From: CAYNHQ01 sp964397255
Lineage (GTDB): Bacteria > Bdellovibrionota_G > JALEGL01 > DATDPG01
DNA: 64,000 nucleotides
NCBI GenBank assembly: GCA_964397255.1
Contig: CAYNHQ010000001.1
Location: forward strand, 186,001 to 250,000
Direction of reading: 5' to 3'
Of this stretch, positions 25,902 through 35,376 are shown piece by piece. The notes beneath the pieces were generated by a model that worked only from the letters and a program-made list of their open reading frames with translations, was not told the origin of the DNA and did not search any database. A program made the translations under genes and the position numbers. Within the stretch, counting starts at the first letter, position 1. The number at the start of each line of letters is the position of its first letter.

Positions 25902-26378
25902 CTATGAATGATGTTGGGCGCGCAGGACCTTGCGCTCTTTGTGGCGCGCTTCCCCTTCTTTGAATCGTTCTTTCTCTTCGGCGGTTTCAGGATGAACCGG
26001 AATGACGAGGGCCGGTCTTCCATTGCGGTCAATCGCCACATACGTGATCAGCGCCTGCGTGGTTAACACTCGATCGCCGGTCAAAATATTCTCCGCTCGG
26101 ACATCCACACTCACTTCAATCGACGTTCGGCCCGTGTAATTCACCCAGCTGGAAAGAACCATAATGTCGCCGTTTCGAGCCGGCGCATGGAAATCCACAC
26201 GATCAAAGGAAGCGGTGACTACGGTCGTTCGAGCATGCCGCATCGCCGCCACTGCGCCGGCGATGTCGATCCATTCCATGACACGGCCGCCAAAGACCGA
26301 ACCCAGGGGGTTCGTATCTCCCGGCTGAACCTGCTGAACCATTTCCACATACGACTCTTTGGGTGATTTCCCTTTCAT
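25902..26378 (-). CDS. Acyl-CoA thioesterase (hotdog fold)
   Basis: I start at ATG 26378 (MKGKSPKESYVEMVQQV), which has AAGGAG eight bases upstream and yields 158 aa. In-frame codons upstream to 26576 run into the divergent rarA gene and look non-coding. The protein has the YciA/BFIT-like hotdog motif: PGDTNPLGSVFGGRVMEWIDIAGAVAA, then FDRVDFHAPARNGDIM and GRTSIEVSVDVRAEN. It probably hydrolyses acyl-CoA in the cytosol, recycling CoA. A 55-bp gap with no obvious -35/-10 pair separates it from divergent rarA. Confidence 0.9.
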   Translation of the reverse strand: MKGKSPKESYVEMVQQVQPGDTNPLGSVFGGRVMEWIDIAGAVAAMRHARTTVVTASFDRVDFHAPARNGDIMVLSSWVNYTGRTSIEVSVDVRAENILTGDRVLTTQALITYVAIDRNGRPALVIPVHPETAEEKERFKEGEARHKERKVLRAQHHS

Positions 26379-26433
26379 TTTTTCGCTCCTTGCAGCCGCC
26401 AACGCCCACAGATAGAAAGGGGAGCCTAACCCA

Positions 26434-27783
26434 ATGGACCTCTTTTCAACAACTCTTGCCCAAAAGCGGGATTCTCGTGTCACCACCCCACTCGCCGAAC
26501 GGATTCGTCCCACTCGGTTGGATGAAGTCACAGGACAAGAAAAGCTCGTGGGGCCCACAGGGCCGATTCGATCCATGGTCGAGTCGAAACAGTTTCAATC
26601 TTTTATACTTTGGGGTCCTCCCGGCTGCGGAAAAACAACAATCGCCCGAATCGTGGCCGGGCAGAGTGGGTATCAATTTATGCCTTTCTCGGCTGTTCTT
26701 TCGGGAATTAAAGAAGTTCGCGACGTTATGGCCCAGGCGGAGAGGGCGAGAACCCGTGGCGGAGAGCCGACGGTCGTTTTTGTTGACGAAATCCATCGAT
26801 TCAACAAAGCACAGCAAGACGCATTTCTTCCCTATGTGGAGCGTGGGGACATCATACTCATCGGGGCGACGACAGAGAATCCTTCCTTTGAAGTGATCGG
26901 AGCGCTTCTCTCCCGTATGCGTGTCTTCGTGGTCGACCCGCTCGAACCGAAAGATCTCATCGGCCTTCTTCAGCGTGCGGCCCACATGGATTCAGTTCTA
27001 CTCTCTCGAAGAGTCACCATTTCGGATGAGGTTCTGGACTATCTTGTCTCACGAGTGCCGGGAGATGCCCGCGCGGCACTCAATCTATTGGAAGCCGCCA
27101 TTCAATTGGCGCCCGAACAGGGAATTCTCGATCGAGGCACGGTCGATCGCGCGATTCAGCGAGTCACACTTCTTTACGATAAAGCGGGAGAAGAACATTA
27201 CAATACCATCTCGGCTCTTCATAAGAGTCTTCGAAACGGAGATGCCGATGCCGGTCTTTACTGGCTCGCAAGAATGCTAGAGGCGGGAGAAGATCCGCTT
27301 TATGTCGCCCGTCGCTTGATACGCTTTGTGAGCGAGGATATCGGGAATGCGGATCCTCAGGCGCTCACGCTTGCAATTGCCGCGAAGGATGCCATCCACT
27401 TTTTGGGGATCCCCGAAGGAAAACTCGCGCTCGCGCAGTTGACGGTCTATTTGGCCGCCGCGCCGAAGTCGAATGCAACGTATATTGCCTACGGTCGTGT
27501 CGAAGCGGATTTAAAAGATGGAAAAGTGTATCCCGTTCCGCTTGCCATTCGAAATGCGCCGACAAAACTCATGAAGGAATTGGAATATGGCAGAGGCTAT
27601 GAATATTCACACGACTCTCCCGACCAAACGACGTCCCTTGAATGTCTTCCCCAAGAGCTCAAAGGCAGACAATATTATGAGCCGAAAAATGTCGGTCAGG
27701 AGAAGTTGATTCGTGAACGATTGAATTGGTGGCGCGATGTTCGGCAGAAACTACGAGCGGAGAAAAAGAAAGGAATGGAATGA
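26434..27783 (+). CDS. rarA: Replication-associated recombination protein A
   Basis: AAA+ ATPase of the RarA/MgsA/WRNIP1 family that acts at stalled forks and single-strand gaps. 449 aa. Walker A is GPPGCGKTTIAR near residue 67, Walker B VVFVDEIHRFN, sensor 1 GATTENPSFEV. The C-terminal half has the family blocks HYNTISALHKSLRNGDADAGLYWLARMLEAGEDP and YLAAAPKSNATYIAYG. The ribosome-binding site GGGGAG precedes the ATG. Its stop overlaps the next gene in an ATGA. Confidence 0.95.
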   Translation: MDLFSTTLAQKRDSRVTTPLAERIRPTRLDEVTGQEKLVGPTGPIRSMVESKQFQSFILWGPPGCGKTTIARIVAGQSGYQFMPFSAVLSGIKEVRDVMAQAERARTRGGEPTVVFVDEIHRFNKAQQDAFLPYVERGDIILIGATTENPSFEVIGALLSRMRVFVVDPLEPKDLIGLLQRAAHMDSVLLSRRVTISDEVLDYLVSRVPGDARAALNLLEAAIQLAPEQGILDRGTVDRAIQRVTLLYDKAGEEHYNTISALHKSLRNGDADAGLYWLARMLEAGEDPLYVARRLIRFVSEDIGNADPQALTLAIAAKDAIHFLGIPEGKLALAQLTVYLAAAPKSNATYIAYGRVEADLKDGKVYPVPLAIRNAPTKLMKELEYGRGYEYSHDSPDQTTSLECLPQELKGRQYYEPKNVGQEKLIRERLNWWRDVRQKLRAEKKKGME

Positions 27784-28550
27784 AGGAGTTTTGGAGTCGA
27801 TCCCCGCAGGGGCAACCGAAGATATTTGCCCACCGGGGGGGTGCGGAAGCGCCTGAAAATACATTGCCCGCGTTTGACCATGCTTTGGAGCTGGGGGTGG
27901 ACGGATTTGAGTTGGATGTACGCCTTACCTCAGACGGCGTTCCCGTTGTACTTCATGACGAAACGCTGGACCGAACGACCAACGCGCGCGGACCTCTATC
28001 CAGATTTACATGGAAAGACCTTGAACAGGTCGATGCGGGCTACCGTTTTTCCGGGCCAAAGCGGACGCAAATTCCAACGCTGGAAATCATTTTAGAGCGC
28101 TATCGTTCAATTCCTTTAATCTTGGAAATTAAAGAGAACTCCGTCCGATTGACCCAAGAGGTGATGCGCCTTGTGGAAGCGGCAGGAGCTTTCGATCATG
28201 TGATGATTTCCGGTAGGCATTCGGCCCCGGCGCGATTTGCACGGCAATATTGGCATCCCATTGCGACCGGCGCCACGGAGTGGGAGGGGTGGAAATCTTG
28301 GGTACAGAGTCATTTTACTCGTTCAAAGATGAAATGTTCTTTTGATGCCCTTCAGATTCCGAAGGCCGTAGGCCGCATAAAACCTGTCACTCCTCGTTTT
28401 TTGAATTGGGCTCATGAACGGGGAAAAGCTTTTCACGTTTGGACCGTCAATGCTCCGAGCGAAATCGAAAGTTATTCAAAATTGGGGGTCGATGTCATCA
28501 TGACCGACCAACCCAGTCTCGCACGAAAAGTGTTGGGAAAGGCGGCGTAA
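27780..28550 (+). CDS. Glycerophosphodiester phosphodiesterase family protein
   Basis: GDPD-family TIM barrel hydrolysing glycerophosphodiesters, 256 aa from ATG 27780, which overlaps the rarA stop and follows GAAAGGAATGG. The catalytic signature IFAHRGGAEAPENTLPAF is near the N-terminus. FELDVRLTSDGVPVVLHDETLDRTT supplies the metal-binding Glu/Asp and the second His. The end HVWTVNAPSEIESYSKLGVDVIMTDQP is also standard. No signal peptide, so a cytosolic form. It converges with the PilZ/DUF4388 gene, leaving no gap. Confidence 0.92.
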   Translation: MKEFWSRSPQGQPKIFAHRGGAEAPENTLPAFDHALELGVDGFELDVRLTSDGVPVVLHDETLDRTTNARGPLSRFTWKDLEQVDAGYRFSGPKRTQIPTLEIILERYRSIPLILEIKENSVRLTQEVMRLVEAAGAFDHVMISGRHSAPARFARQYWHPIATGATEWEGWKSWVQSHFTRSKMKCSFDALQIPKAVGRIKPVTPRFLNWAHERGKAFHVWTVNAPSEIESYSKLGVDVIMTDQPSLARKVLGKAA

Positions 28551-30707
28551 TTAGTGCTTCACTCGGCGTTTTGCCACTTCATACGCGGCGGCCGCTTTGA
28601 CAAATGTGGGATTCAAATTAACGGCCTGAGCAAAGAGGCGAGCCGCCTTATTCCAATCTTTACGATACGAAAAAATTTCTCCGAGATAAAAATGCGTCTG
28701 CGCATCGGTTGGATCGCGCTTTACTGCCTCCACCAACATTTGTGTCGCCTTTTCCAAATGGGTGACTCTGTCTTTTTGAAAGAGAGCCCAACCCAAATAT
28801 CCGTTGATGGAAATATCATTGGGGAGAATTTTGTGCGCCGCCTCCAAGCTCTCAATGGCCCGATCGATTTGATTTCGGTCCAAGTCTCGTAAGGCGCTCA
28901 CAATGAGGCGCTCCCCATCGACATTAATGCCGCTGGCTTTTTTCCCTTTCTCCTTTTTTCGGTAAACACGGCGCAAATCGGGATCACGTAACGTATCGTA
29001 GGCGAGATTCAACCACGAGCGAATTTGAACAATTTTACTTTTCACCGTTTCATCGTTGATGGTTTCGATATCCTGTGCTTCGTATCTCGCGATTCGTTCC
29101 ATGTATGCCCTTGTGATCTCTCGCTCCGGAGCATTTTCATCCACGCCGAGGAGATCAAAAAAATCAAGACTACGGAGTCGCTCCAGGTCTTCATCCACCC
29201 AGCGGCGAACCACATCGTGCTTTTGACGTTCGGCCAATTCAGTTTCAGGGTCCTTTTGAGCGATAAATTCTGCGGGGAGAACATCTACCCGTGCGGAAAA
29301 GTCGAGAACCGTCCATCCCGCGATGATCAGACAATAGGCGGCCTGAATCACTTGCTCCAACGGTACATTGAGTTTGACCGCGATTTGTCCCAAAGTTTGA
29401 GGAGTGGCGACATGGGTGAGAATCCTAAAAATAAGCGGAGGAACAATGGCATCAGGACCTGGCATTCGGATACGGCGAATGGCCGTTTCTTCCTCCAATC
29501 CCATCCAGGAGCTGAGAACCGACGGATCGTACCAGCGAAGAATTCCCTGAAAGATGGTTTGATACGTTCGGATCGGTGTGATTAAGATTGTGCTCGGCCA
29601 ATCGGTTCCCGGTACGAATTCAAAACTCCCGTCAAACCAGGGAAAGGTATTGAGTAATTTTTCCTCTTGATGTTCGACCAGATTCAAGGCCATGCGGGGT
29701 GCATCCATCATTCCCCCGGCCACCATGATTTCGCCATGATGAATTTCACTCTTGGCCAAATCGGCGAGCGACTGCTCCAAATCTTCACTGGTGATGACGC
29801 CTCGCTGCACCAGAAAATTTCCTAAGCTTTCACTGCGAAGATTCGATTCTATAAAGACCGGCTGTCCGGACCTTATGTAAACGAGCTTATGGACATTTTC
29901 ACGATCCAGAAGAAGAGTCCCGGTCGCTTTCTTTTCAAGAAGGCCGAGCAAGAGTTCGGGAACGAGAACTTGAGTAAGGGATCCTCGCTGGGGAATGTCA
30001 TTGCCCAACCGGCGCTCGGGACGTGATCGGTGAACCTCGAGCCGCTGAATATAGTGATGAAGGCGCGCCTTGGTCTCCGCCGTTAAATTCACGAATTGAA
30101 TCCCAACTCCAGAGCGTCGACCGGCGCTTTGGGCTTCCTTTTCTCCCAGCTTGTAGGCTACGCGACCCTCGACTTCTAATGGCTCGGGTATTCCTGGGAT
30201 TTCCAAATGAGCTTTGATCGATTCCCCCTGTTTAAGCGGCTCTTTGGTCGCCAGAAACATACCGCCGCGGCTTAAGTTTTCAGTGTACTGGGTAAGAAAA
30301 TCTTCTCCGGAAGCGAAACGAACACGGTGATAAACTTCAAAACGTTCTTCAATGCCACGAGGTAATTTCCTGATTTGCTCTCGCATCTGCGCAATAAAGC
30401 GAATGTATTCCTCGGGAGCCGCGAAAAGTTCGATGCCCATTCCCGTATGCGCGGAAACGCTCGTGGTTTTTGAAATTCCAAATTGAGGCCATGCGACGCG
30501 TCCACGCAATTCCACTACACGATCCGTTCCAATTCGAATGGGAACAGTGATCGTGCTGTCTACCGCGAACATGTGTTCGGTTTGAATGAAAAGACCGATT
30601 TCAGAAAAATTTAGAACCACACCATAACAACTTTTTCCATTCGCAATAAAATGCACCGCCGCGCGTCGATTTATTCGTGTGGCTCTTCGTTTTTCAGTCG
30701 GGGACAT
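28551..30707 (-). CDS. Tandem PilZ - DUF4388 - J-like - TPR protein
   Basis: 718-aa cytosolic multidomain protein. Residues 1-115 form a first PilZ (RRATRINRRAAVHF, NFSEIGLFIQ) and about 118-230 a second (NLSRGGMFLATKE). DUF4388 (PatA N-terminal-like) spans about 250-370 (LVYIRSGQPVFIESNLRSESLGNFLVQRG). A winged-helix-like stretch follows (LGQIAVKLNVPLEQVIQAAYCL), then a J-domain-like segment near 515-590 (FFDLLGVDENAPEREITRAYM, without HPD) and C-terminal TPRs. PilZ domains commonly bind c-di-GMP; the first one here has a degenerate signature. Probably a signalling scaffold of the type seen in Myxococcota. Confidence 0.88.
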   Translation of the reverse strand: MSPTEKRRATRINRRAAVHFIANGKSCYGVVLNFSEIGLFIQTEHMFAVDSTITVPIRIGTDRVVELRGRVAWPQFGISKTTSVSAHTGMGIELFAAPEEYIRFIAQMREQIRKLPRGIEERFEVYHRVRFASGEDFLTQYTENLSRGGMFLATKEPLKQGESIKAHLEIPGIPEPLEVEGRVAYKLGEKEAQSAGRRSGVGIQFVNLTAETKARLHHYIQRLEVHRSRPERRLGNDIPQRGSLTQVLVPELLLGLLEKKATGTLLLDRENVHKLVYIRSGQPVFIESNLRSESLGNFLVQRGVITSEDLEQSLADLAKSEIHHGEIMVAGGMMDAPRMALNLVEHQEEKLLNTFPWFDGSFEFVPGTDWPSTILITPIRTYQTIFQGILRWYDPSVLSSWMGLEEETAIRRIRMPGPDAIVPPLIFRILTHVATPQTLGQIAVKLNVPLEQVIQAAYCLIIAGWTVLDFSARVDVLPAEFIAQKDPETELAERQKHDVVRRWVDEDLERLRSLDFFDLLGVDENAPEREITRAYMERIARYEAQDIETINDETVKSKIVQIRSWLNLAYDTLRDPDLRRVYRKKEKGKKASGINVDGERLIVSALRDLDRNQIDRAIESLEAAHKILPNDISINGYLGWALFQKDRVTHLEKATQMLVEAVKRDPTDAQTHFYLGEIFSYRKDWNKAARLFAQAVNLNPTFVKAAAAYEVAKRRVKH

Positions 30708-30787
30708 CTTCGAAAGTTAAAGTATGAAGAAGTCTGTAGCTGGTTTAAAGTTCTTTGATTCGGTAACGAATGGTTGTTGAGACGAAA

Positions 30788-31954
30788 TTAACGTTGGAGA
30801 ATAAGAGAGGTTAGGGCGACAAGCCCTTCTTTACGGCCGAATGTTCCAAGCTTTTCAGGGCGAGTCGCTTTGATGCTAACTTGATGGATGGCCAGTCCCA
30901 TCGTTTCGGCAAGAGCCCCCCGCATGGGTTCGATGTAAGGTGCAAGTATGGGTTCTTCAGTCACGACGGTCGTATCCACATTCGAAACCGTCCACCCTCC
31001 TTCACGGACAAGCTCCATGACTTTTGAAAGAAAATAATTGCTCGAACGTCCCTTATATTGAGGATCTTTGTCGGAAAAATGTTTTCCCATGTCACCCAAA
31101 GCAAGCGCTCCCAAAAGCGCATCGCAAATCGAATGAATCAACGCATCGGCATCGGAATGTCCGGCGAGACCGCGTGGCGAGGGAATTTCAATTCCACCCA
31201 GTATCAATTTTCGTCTCTCGGCAAAGGGATGAATGTCAATTCCCTGACCGATTCGAATTTGATTCGCGCCGGGCGCAGAAAGAAATTTTTCAGCGAGATC
31301 AAAATCCTCGGGGCGGGTTACTTTGAAATTTCGAAGGCTCCCTTCCACCACGCGAATTTTTCCACCCGCCCGCTCGGCCACGGCAGCGTCATCGGTAGCG
31401 GTGAATCGCTCTGTTTTCGCTTTCTGATAAGCGTTTCGAATAAAGGGGAAGGTGAAAACCTGAGGAGTCTGCATTCCCCAAAGCGAGTCGCGTGAAATCG
31501 TATCCAGGATTTGTTCGCCATCGACGCGCTTGACCGTATCCGGGATGGGAAGTGCCATAATCGCTCCGTCCCATGGAGAAACGCTGGCACCTACAGTTCT
31601 GTCAATTAACTCAGGCGTGATCAGGCAGCGTGCAGCATCATGAATCGCCACCTGCGTGGTCTTAGGTGCTACCGCCTCCAATCCGCAAAAAACGGACTCT
31701 TGCCGTGTATCGCCTCCGGCCACCACAGAGCGTAATTTCCGTAGTCCCATTTTCTTTTTTTCATAAGATGAAAAACGATCGAGCTCTTCCCGGGGGAGAA
31801 CCACGATGATTTCGTAAATACTCCCGGCTCTCTCAAATGCTTCGAGCGTATGTTGGATCAAGGGTTTCTCGAGCAGCGGCAGAAATTGTTTCGGCGTGGA
31901 GCCTCCGAATCGGCGACCAGAACCTCCCGCCGCAATAATGGCGACGGCGCTCAC
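30788..31954 (-). CDS. ispDF: Bifunctional IspD/IspF isoprenoid enzyme
   Basis: Fusion of two MEP-pathway enzymes in 388 aa. Residues 1-230 are 2-C-methyl-D-erythritol 4-phosphate cytidylyltransferase (AIIAAGGSGRRFGGSTPKQFLPL, IHDAARCLI). About 232-388 is 2-C-methyl-D-erythritol 2,4-cyclodiphosphate synthase, with metal-binding DIHPF, GHSDADALIHSICDALLGA and KATRPEKLGTFGRKEG. The linking kinase IspE is not in the window. Its ATG overlaps the carD stop by 4 bp; the carD-ispDF coupling is a recurring arrangement. Confidence 0.96.
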   Translation of the reverse strand: MSAVAIIAAGGSGRRFGGSTPKQFLPLLEKPLIQHTLEAFERAGSIYEIIVVLPREELDRFSSYEKKKMGLRKLRSVVAGGDTRQESVFCGLEAVAPKTTQVAIHDAARCLITPELIDRTVGASVSPWDGAIMALPIPDTVKRVDGEQILDTISRDSLWGMQTPQVFTFPFIRNAYQKAKTERFTATDDAAVAERAGGKIRVVEGSLRNFKVTRPEDFDLAEKFLSAPGANQIRIGQGIDIHPFAERRKLILGGIEIPSPRGLAGHSDADALIHSICDALLGALALGDMGKHFSDKDPQYKGRSSNYFLSKVMELVREGGWTVSNVDTTVVTEEPILAPYIEPMRGALAETMGLAIHQVSIKATRPEKLGTFGRKEGLVALTSLILQR

Positions 31955-32460
31955 GCCTGAAACATCTGACCGATCTCTTGTTCGATCACCGTTTCATCGA
32001 CGGATTTTGCGATCGCCAGTTCCTTTACGAGCAATGTTCGGGCCGTATCCAACATCTTTCGCTCTCCGAACGAGAGCGTTTTGGATCCTCGGAGAACGTA
32101 AAGATCGCGCATGACCTCGGCAATTTCAAAAAGAGATCCGGTTTTAATTTTTTCGAGATATTCCCGTTGTCGCCGATTCCAAGTGGTGGTGTCGATCACC
32201 ACGTCCTGTTTTTCAAAAACCTTATAAACCTGGCGCACTTTTTCTTTTTGAATGAGCCGACGAAGTTTGTCGTTGTTGGTCGGCACCATGACGGTAATGT
32301 CGCTATCGAGAATCCGCATGACATAAAAAGAAACGATGTTTCCAGCGATTTCCTTATGTTCAATTCGGTCGATAATTCCAACCCCATGCGCGGGGTAAAC
32401 GGCCTTATCTCCGATCTTAAACTCCGGGGATTTCGGAGCGCTTTTTGCTACACCAGCCAT
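31951..32460 (-). CDS. CarD/CdnL family transcription regulator
   Basis: 169-aa RNA-polymerase-binding protein. The N-terminal Tudor-like RID domain is clear (FKIGDKAVYPAHGVGIIDRIEHKEIAGN), followed by an all-helical DNA-contacting domain (EKVRQVYKVFEKQ, WNRRQREYLEKIKTGSLFEIAEVMRDL). CdnL in Myxococcus and CarD in mycobacteria stabilise the open promoter complex at rRNA and other promoters. The gene is followed by ispDF in an ATGA overlap and preceded by two candidate promoters. Confidence 0.92.
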   Translation of the reverse strand: MAGVAKSAPKSPEFKIGDKAVYPAHGVGIIDRIEHKEIAGNIVSFYVMRILDSDITVMVPTNNDKLRRLIQKEKVRQVYKVFEKQDVVIDTTTWNRRQREYLEKIKTGSLFEIAEVMRDLYVLRGSKTLSFGERKMLDTARTLLVKELAIAKSVDETVIEQEIGQMFQA

Positions 32461-32472
32461 TGGAAGCAGCCC

Positions 32473-32542
32473 TATATATCAGAAATTCAATTTTCTTTCA
32501 ATCTATTGAAATTATTATAGAATTTACAACACGCCGAATCAA
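32473..32542 (-). promoter_or_regulatory. Two tandem sigma-70-type promoters of carD-ispDF
   Basis: Distal promoter on the minus strand: TTGATT (32537-32542), 17-bp spacer, perfect TATAAT (32514-32519); its -35 overlaps the end of the upstream PilZ gene. Proximal promoter: TTGAAA (32496-32501, 5 of 6), 17 bp, TATATA (32473-32478), ending 12 nt before the carD ATG at 32460. The proximal one would give a leader of about five bases. Confidence 0.6.
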
Positions 32543-32907
32543 TTTGATAACTGCATGAGCTCCTCAATTTCATCCAGGATGGCCTCAATTTGATCCATAC
32601 CGATCTCTTTAAACTGGATTCCCATCCCTGAGGGATGGTCAGGAAAGGAGGAAGCTTGCGAACTTTCCCCTCTTCGGCGTGTCCAGACCACCGTGCCGGT
32701 AGCCTGAATCGACTTCGCAGAATTCGGGAGCGTGAAGACAAGATCAACTTCTGTTCCAAGCGGAAGAGGAAGATCGGCTTTGATAAAGATTCCCCCTTTG
32801 GAGAGGTTCATAATCTCACTATCGAGAAACGTGTCGATCGTGGTCAGGCTCACCGCAATTTGAACCGGAAATCGTCGGGTTTTCCGATGTTCACTTTTCG
32901 GCGTCAT
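32539..32907 (-). CDS. Single-domain PilZ protein
   Basis: 122-aa PilZ protein of the Myxococcus paralogous type. It starts MTPKSEHRKTRRFPVQIAVSL, with the basic motif in HRKTRR, and continues NLSKGGIFIKADLPLPLGTEVDLVFTLP, matching the (D/N)xSxxG signature. The end has PSGMGIQFKEIGMDQIEAILDEIEEL. Probably a c-di-GMP-dependent adaptor. Its ATG overlaps the pyrD stop by 4 bp, so it belongs to the operon PilZ(35377)-TMTC/TPR-pyrD-PilZ. Confidence 0.88.
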   Translation of the reverse strand: MTPKSEHRKTRRFPVQIAVSLTTIDTFLDSEIMNLSKGGIFIKADLPLPLGTEVDLVFTLPNSAKSIQATGTVVWTRRRGESSQASSFPDHPSGMGIQFKEIGMDQIEAILDEIEELMQLSN

Positions 32908-33839
32908 GATGATTGAAAAGTAGAGAGCGACCGAATCACATGTGTGAGACCAACGTTTTTATCGGCAAGATAGGTTTCCATTTCTTCGAGAATAGTAATG
33001 GCCGCATTAGACCGGACAAAATTCTGTGTACCCACCTGTATGGCGGATGCTCCTGCGACCAAAAACTCCAGGGCATCTCTTCCGCTTGCAATTCCTCCAA
33101 TGCCGACGATCGGGATATCAAATGTTCGGGCCACTTCATACACCTTGGCCAACGCGATCGGCTTGATGGCCGGGCCCGAAAGCCCCCCCGTGACAGAAGA
33201 TAGATGAGGCATTCGCCGATCCAGGTCTACACTCATTCCTCGGATGGTATTGATAAGAGAAAGTCCATCTGTACCTCCGTTAATTGCTCCTCGGGCAATA
33301 TCGCGGATATCAGTCACATTCGGTGTTAACTTGGCTAAAAGGGGCAACTGGGTGAGTGCGCGGATACGAGATACGAGTTTTTCTACCTCCTGGGCGTCGG
33401 TGCCAAGATCGAGCCCTCCCTTGGCGACATTCGGGCATGAGACGTTGATTTCAAGCGCGGCCAGTCCCTCGGCTTCACAAAGGCGCTTTGCCACGGCGAC
33501 AAAATCATCCGGCGTCTCCCCATAAATGTTGGCGATGATGGCGGTATCGTATTTCCGAAGTTGGGGAAGCTTCTCTCGGATGAATTCTTCGACACCTATG
33601 TTGTGAAGGCCGATGGAATTGAGCATTCCCGACGCTGTTTCGTGGATTCGGGGTGGAGCGTTCCCTGCGCGGGGACGAAGAGAAAGGCCCTTAGTGACAA
33701 AGCCCCCGAGACGATTGAGATCGATCAGGTCTGAAAATTCCAATCCATATCCAAATGTGCCGGACGCTGTGAGGACGGGATTCTTGAGTTTCAAAGGCCC
33801 CACATTGGTGGAGAGATCGACTTTCTTTCGTTTTCCCAT
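32904..33839 (-). CDS. pyrD: Dihydroorotate dehydrogenase (class 1B)
   Basis: FMN enzyme of pyrimidine synthesis. I start at ATG 33839 (MGKRKKVDLSTNVGPLKLKNPVLTASG), giving 311 aa. In-frame codons further upstream lie inside the TPR gene and read as non-coding. ISNGL-equivalent FVTKGLSLRPRAGN, NVSCPNVAKGG with the catalytic Cys, LLAKLTPNVTD, GGLSGPAIKPIAL and VGIGGIASGRDALEFL are PyrD-1B hallmarks. That class normally pairs with PyrK, which is not seen here. No clear Shine-Dalgarno; a TTG at 33854 is an alternative start. Confidence 0.93.
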   Translation of the reverse strand: MGKRKKVDLSTNVGPLKLKNPVLTASGTFGYGLEFSDLIDLNRLGGFVTKGLSLRPRAGNAPPRIHETASGMLNSIGLHNIGVEEFIREKLPQLRKYDTAIIANIYGETPDDFVAVAKRLCEAEGLAALEINVSCPNVAKGGLDLGTDAQEVEKLVSRIRALTQLPLLAKLTPNVTDIRDIARGAINGGTDGLSLINTIRGMSVDLDRRMPHLSSVTGGLSGPAIKPIALAKVYEVARTFDIPIVGIGGIASGRDALEFLVAGASAIQVGTQNFVRSNAAITILEEMETYLADKNVGLTHVIRSLSTFQSS

Positions 33840-33855
33840 AGAGGGCGGGCGCAAA

Positions 33856-35250
33856 TTAACGCACGTTCCTCGAACCAGCAAGAATGCTCCTCCCTTTGAC
33901 ACCCAGGTGAGCCGCCGGATCCCACCTGTCCGCTTGATCGAAAAAGTCCTCCGCGCACTTCCAGTCCTTTTGATACATGGCCGCCAGTCCCAAATGATAA
34001 TCTCCTCGCGCCTTCCAATAGGGGGCATGCCCAAGGAGAAATTGGAACTCGTTCTTTGCTTCTTCCAACTTTCCCATTCGGCCCAAAAGAATTCCGAGTG
34101 CAAGGCGAGCTTTGTCGAATTCGGGAAGAATTCGGAGGGCCATTTGATATTCGATTTCCGCTGTCTCCCATTCTCGCCGACCATCAGCGATCCATCCCAG
34201 TTGATAATGGGCACGCGGGGAGTTCGGCTCAATCTCCAATGTTTTTTTCCAGAGGATTTCTTCAGAACTCCAACGGCTTGATTCCATCCAATTTGCAGCG
34301 ACGAGAAGAATCAAAAGAATGGTGCCCGCCCCGCGATAAAATGTAGAGCGAAGCTCGGGGAGCTCACAAAAGAGAGCGATGAGGGCAAATCCGATCGAAA
34401 GGTAAAGCCTCGTTTCATCATACAGGAGCGAAAGAGGATGAAAGGAAGAAGTGGAAAGTAGAAAAAAAGCCGCCATTAGAAGGGCAATCGAACTCTTTGA
34501 TTTTCGCCGATAGATAAGAATTAGAAAAAAGAAAATGAGAATAAGAGAACCGAGGATTGGAAAATTCAGTGGCATTACAAAAGTTCGTTCGAGGGTGATT
34601 TGAGATGGATTAACGAGTGCAAGAAAATAAAAGGGGAGAGCATGAAGTTGAGATTTAAAATAATCCAAAGGTCCCAATGAATCTCCGCTTGAGGGAATGC
34701 CATGCGGGAGCAAAGGCAGGAGAAATTCGTAGAAGATAATCGAAATGGATACAGCCAGGCCCGTAAGGAGGAATCTTTTTTTTCGTTCCTTCTCCGAGAG
34801 AATCCGTTCAAATCCCAGCCAGACGAGGGGTATCGCGAGGGCACTCTCCTTTGTCAAAGGCGAAATAAGAAAAAGGAGAAAGCTTGCAAGAGGGAAATCT
34901 TGGAGAAAGAGGAGTGAAGACAGAGCAAAAAATGCGATCCAGAGATCACTCTGCTTCCAGACCAGTGCAAGAGCCGTCGATTGAATGGGGTGAAGAAGGA
35001 AAAGAAGAGAAACCATAAATGCCCAAGGCACAGGCAATCGGAAATACCGGTGGGCCAGGAAAAGAAGGAGGAGTCCGTTGGCCAGATGCAGAAGGATCGA
35101 AAAAAGACGAAACCCGAAAGGATGAAAGCCGACGAATCTTCCTTCCAATGAAAGAAGAGTGAGAAAAAGGGGCCGGTACGCTCCATTCATTTCGCCGGTG
35201 GGCTCGATTTCTCCCTTCCAAATATGTGAAAGACCGTCGGCGGATCTCAA
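33856..35250 (-). CDS. TMTC-like membrane protein with C-terminal TPRs
   Basis: 464 aa from a TTG at 35250, but homology-like sequence continues upstream in the same frame to 35376. That extension has a basic start, a hydrophobic helix and FVYDDTVCVEKNSF, the acidic loop of the TMTC family, so the true protein is longer (about 505 aa). Conserved blocks are YRPLFLTLLSLEG, LLHPIQSTALALVWKQSDL and PLTKESALAIPLVWLG, with about ten membrane helices, then TPRs (ARAHYQLGWIADGRREWETAEIEYQMALRIL) over the last 130 residues. No ATG, GTG or TTG exists between the PilZ stop and 35250. Likely a GT-C fold glycosyltransferase. Confidence 0.75.
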   Translation of the reverse strand: MRSADGLSHIWKGEIEPTGEMNGAYRPLFLTLLSLEGRFVGFHPFGFRLFSILLHLANGLLLLFLAHRYFRLPVPWAFMVSLLFLLHPIQSTALALVWKQSDLWIAFFALSSLLFLQDFPLASFLLFLISPLTKESALAIPLVWLGFERILSEKERKKRFLLTGLAVSISIIFYEFLLPLLPHGIPSSGDSLGPLDYFKSQLHALPFYFLALVNPSQITLERTFVMPLNFPILGSLILIFFFLILIYRRKSKSSIALLMAAFFLLSTSSFHPLSLLYDETRLYLSIGFALIALFCELPELRSTFYRGAGTILLILLVAANWMESSRWSSEEILWKKTLEIEPNSPRAHYQLGWIADGRREWETAEIEYQMALRILPEFDKARLALGILLGRMGKLEEAKNEFQFLLGHAPYWKARGDYHLGLAAMYQKDWKCAEDFFDQADRWDPAAHLGVKGRSILAGSRNVR

Positions 35251-35376
35251 AAACGAATTTTTTTCGACGCAGACCGTGTCATCGTAAACAAAGGGCGAGG
35301 CGAGCCGAATACTATGCGCGGCAAATGTGAGAAGAAGAATTATAAGAATCCGTCGAGACGTACGCTCGACGTTACA

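Noticed and set aside
33840..34232. Extended N-terminus of PyrD
   Set aside because: The upstream codons overlap the TPR coding sequence and show no PyrD similarity; the family starts near ATG 33839.
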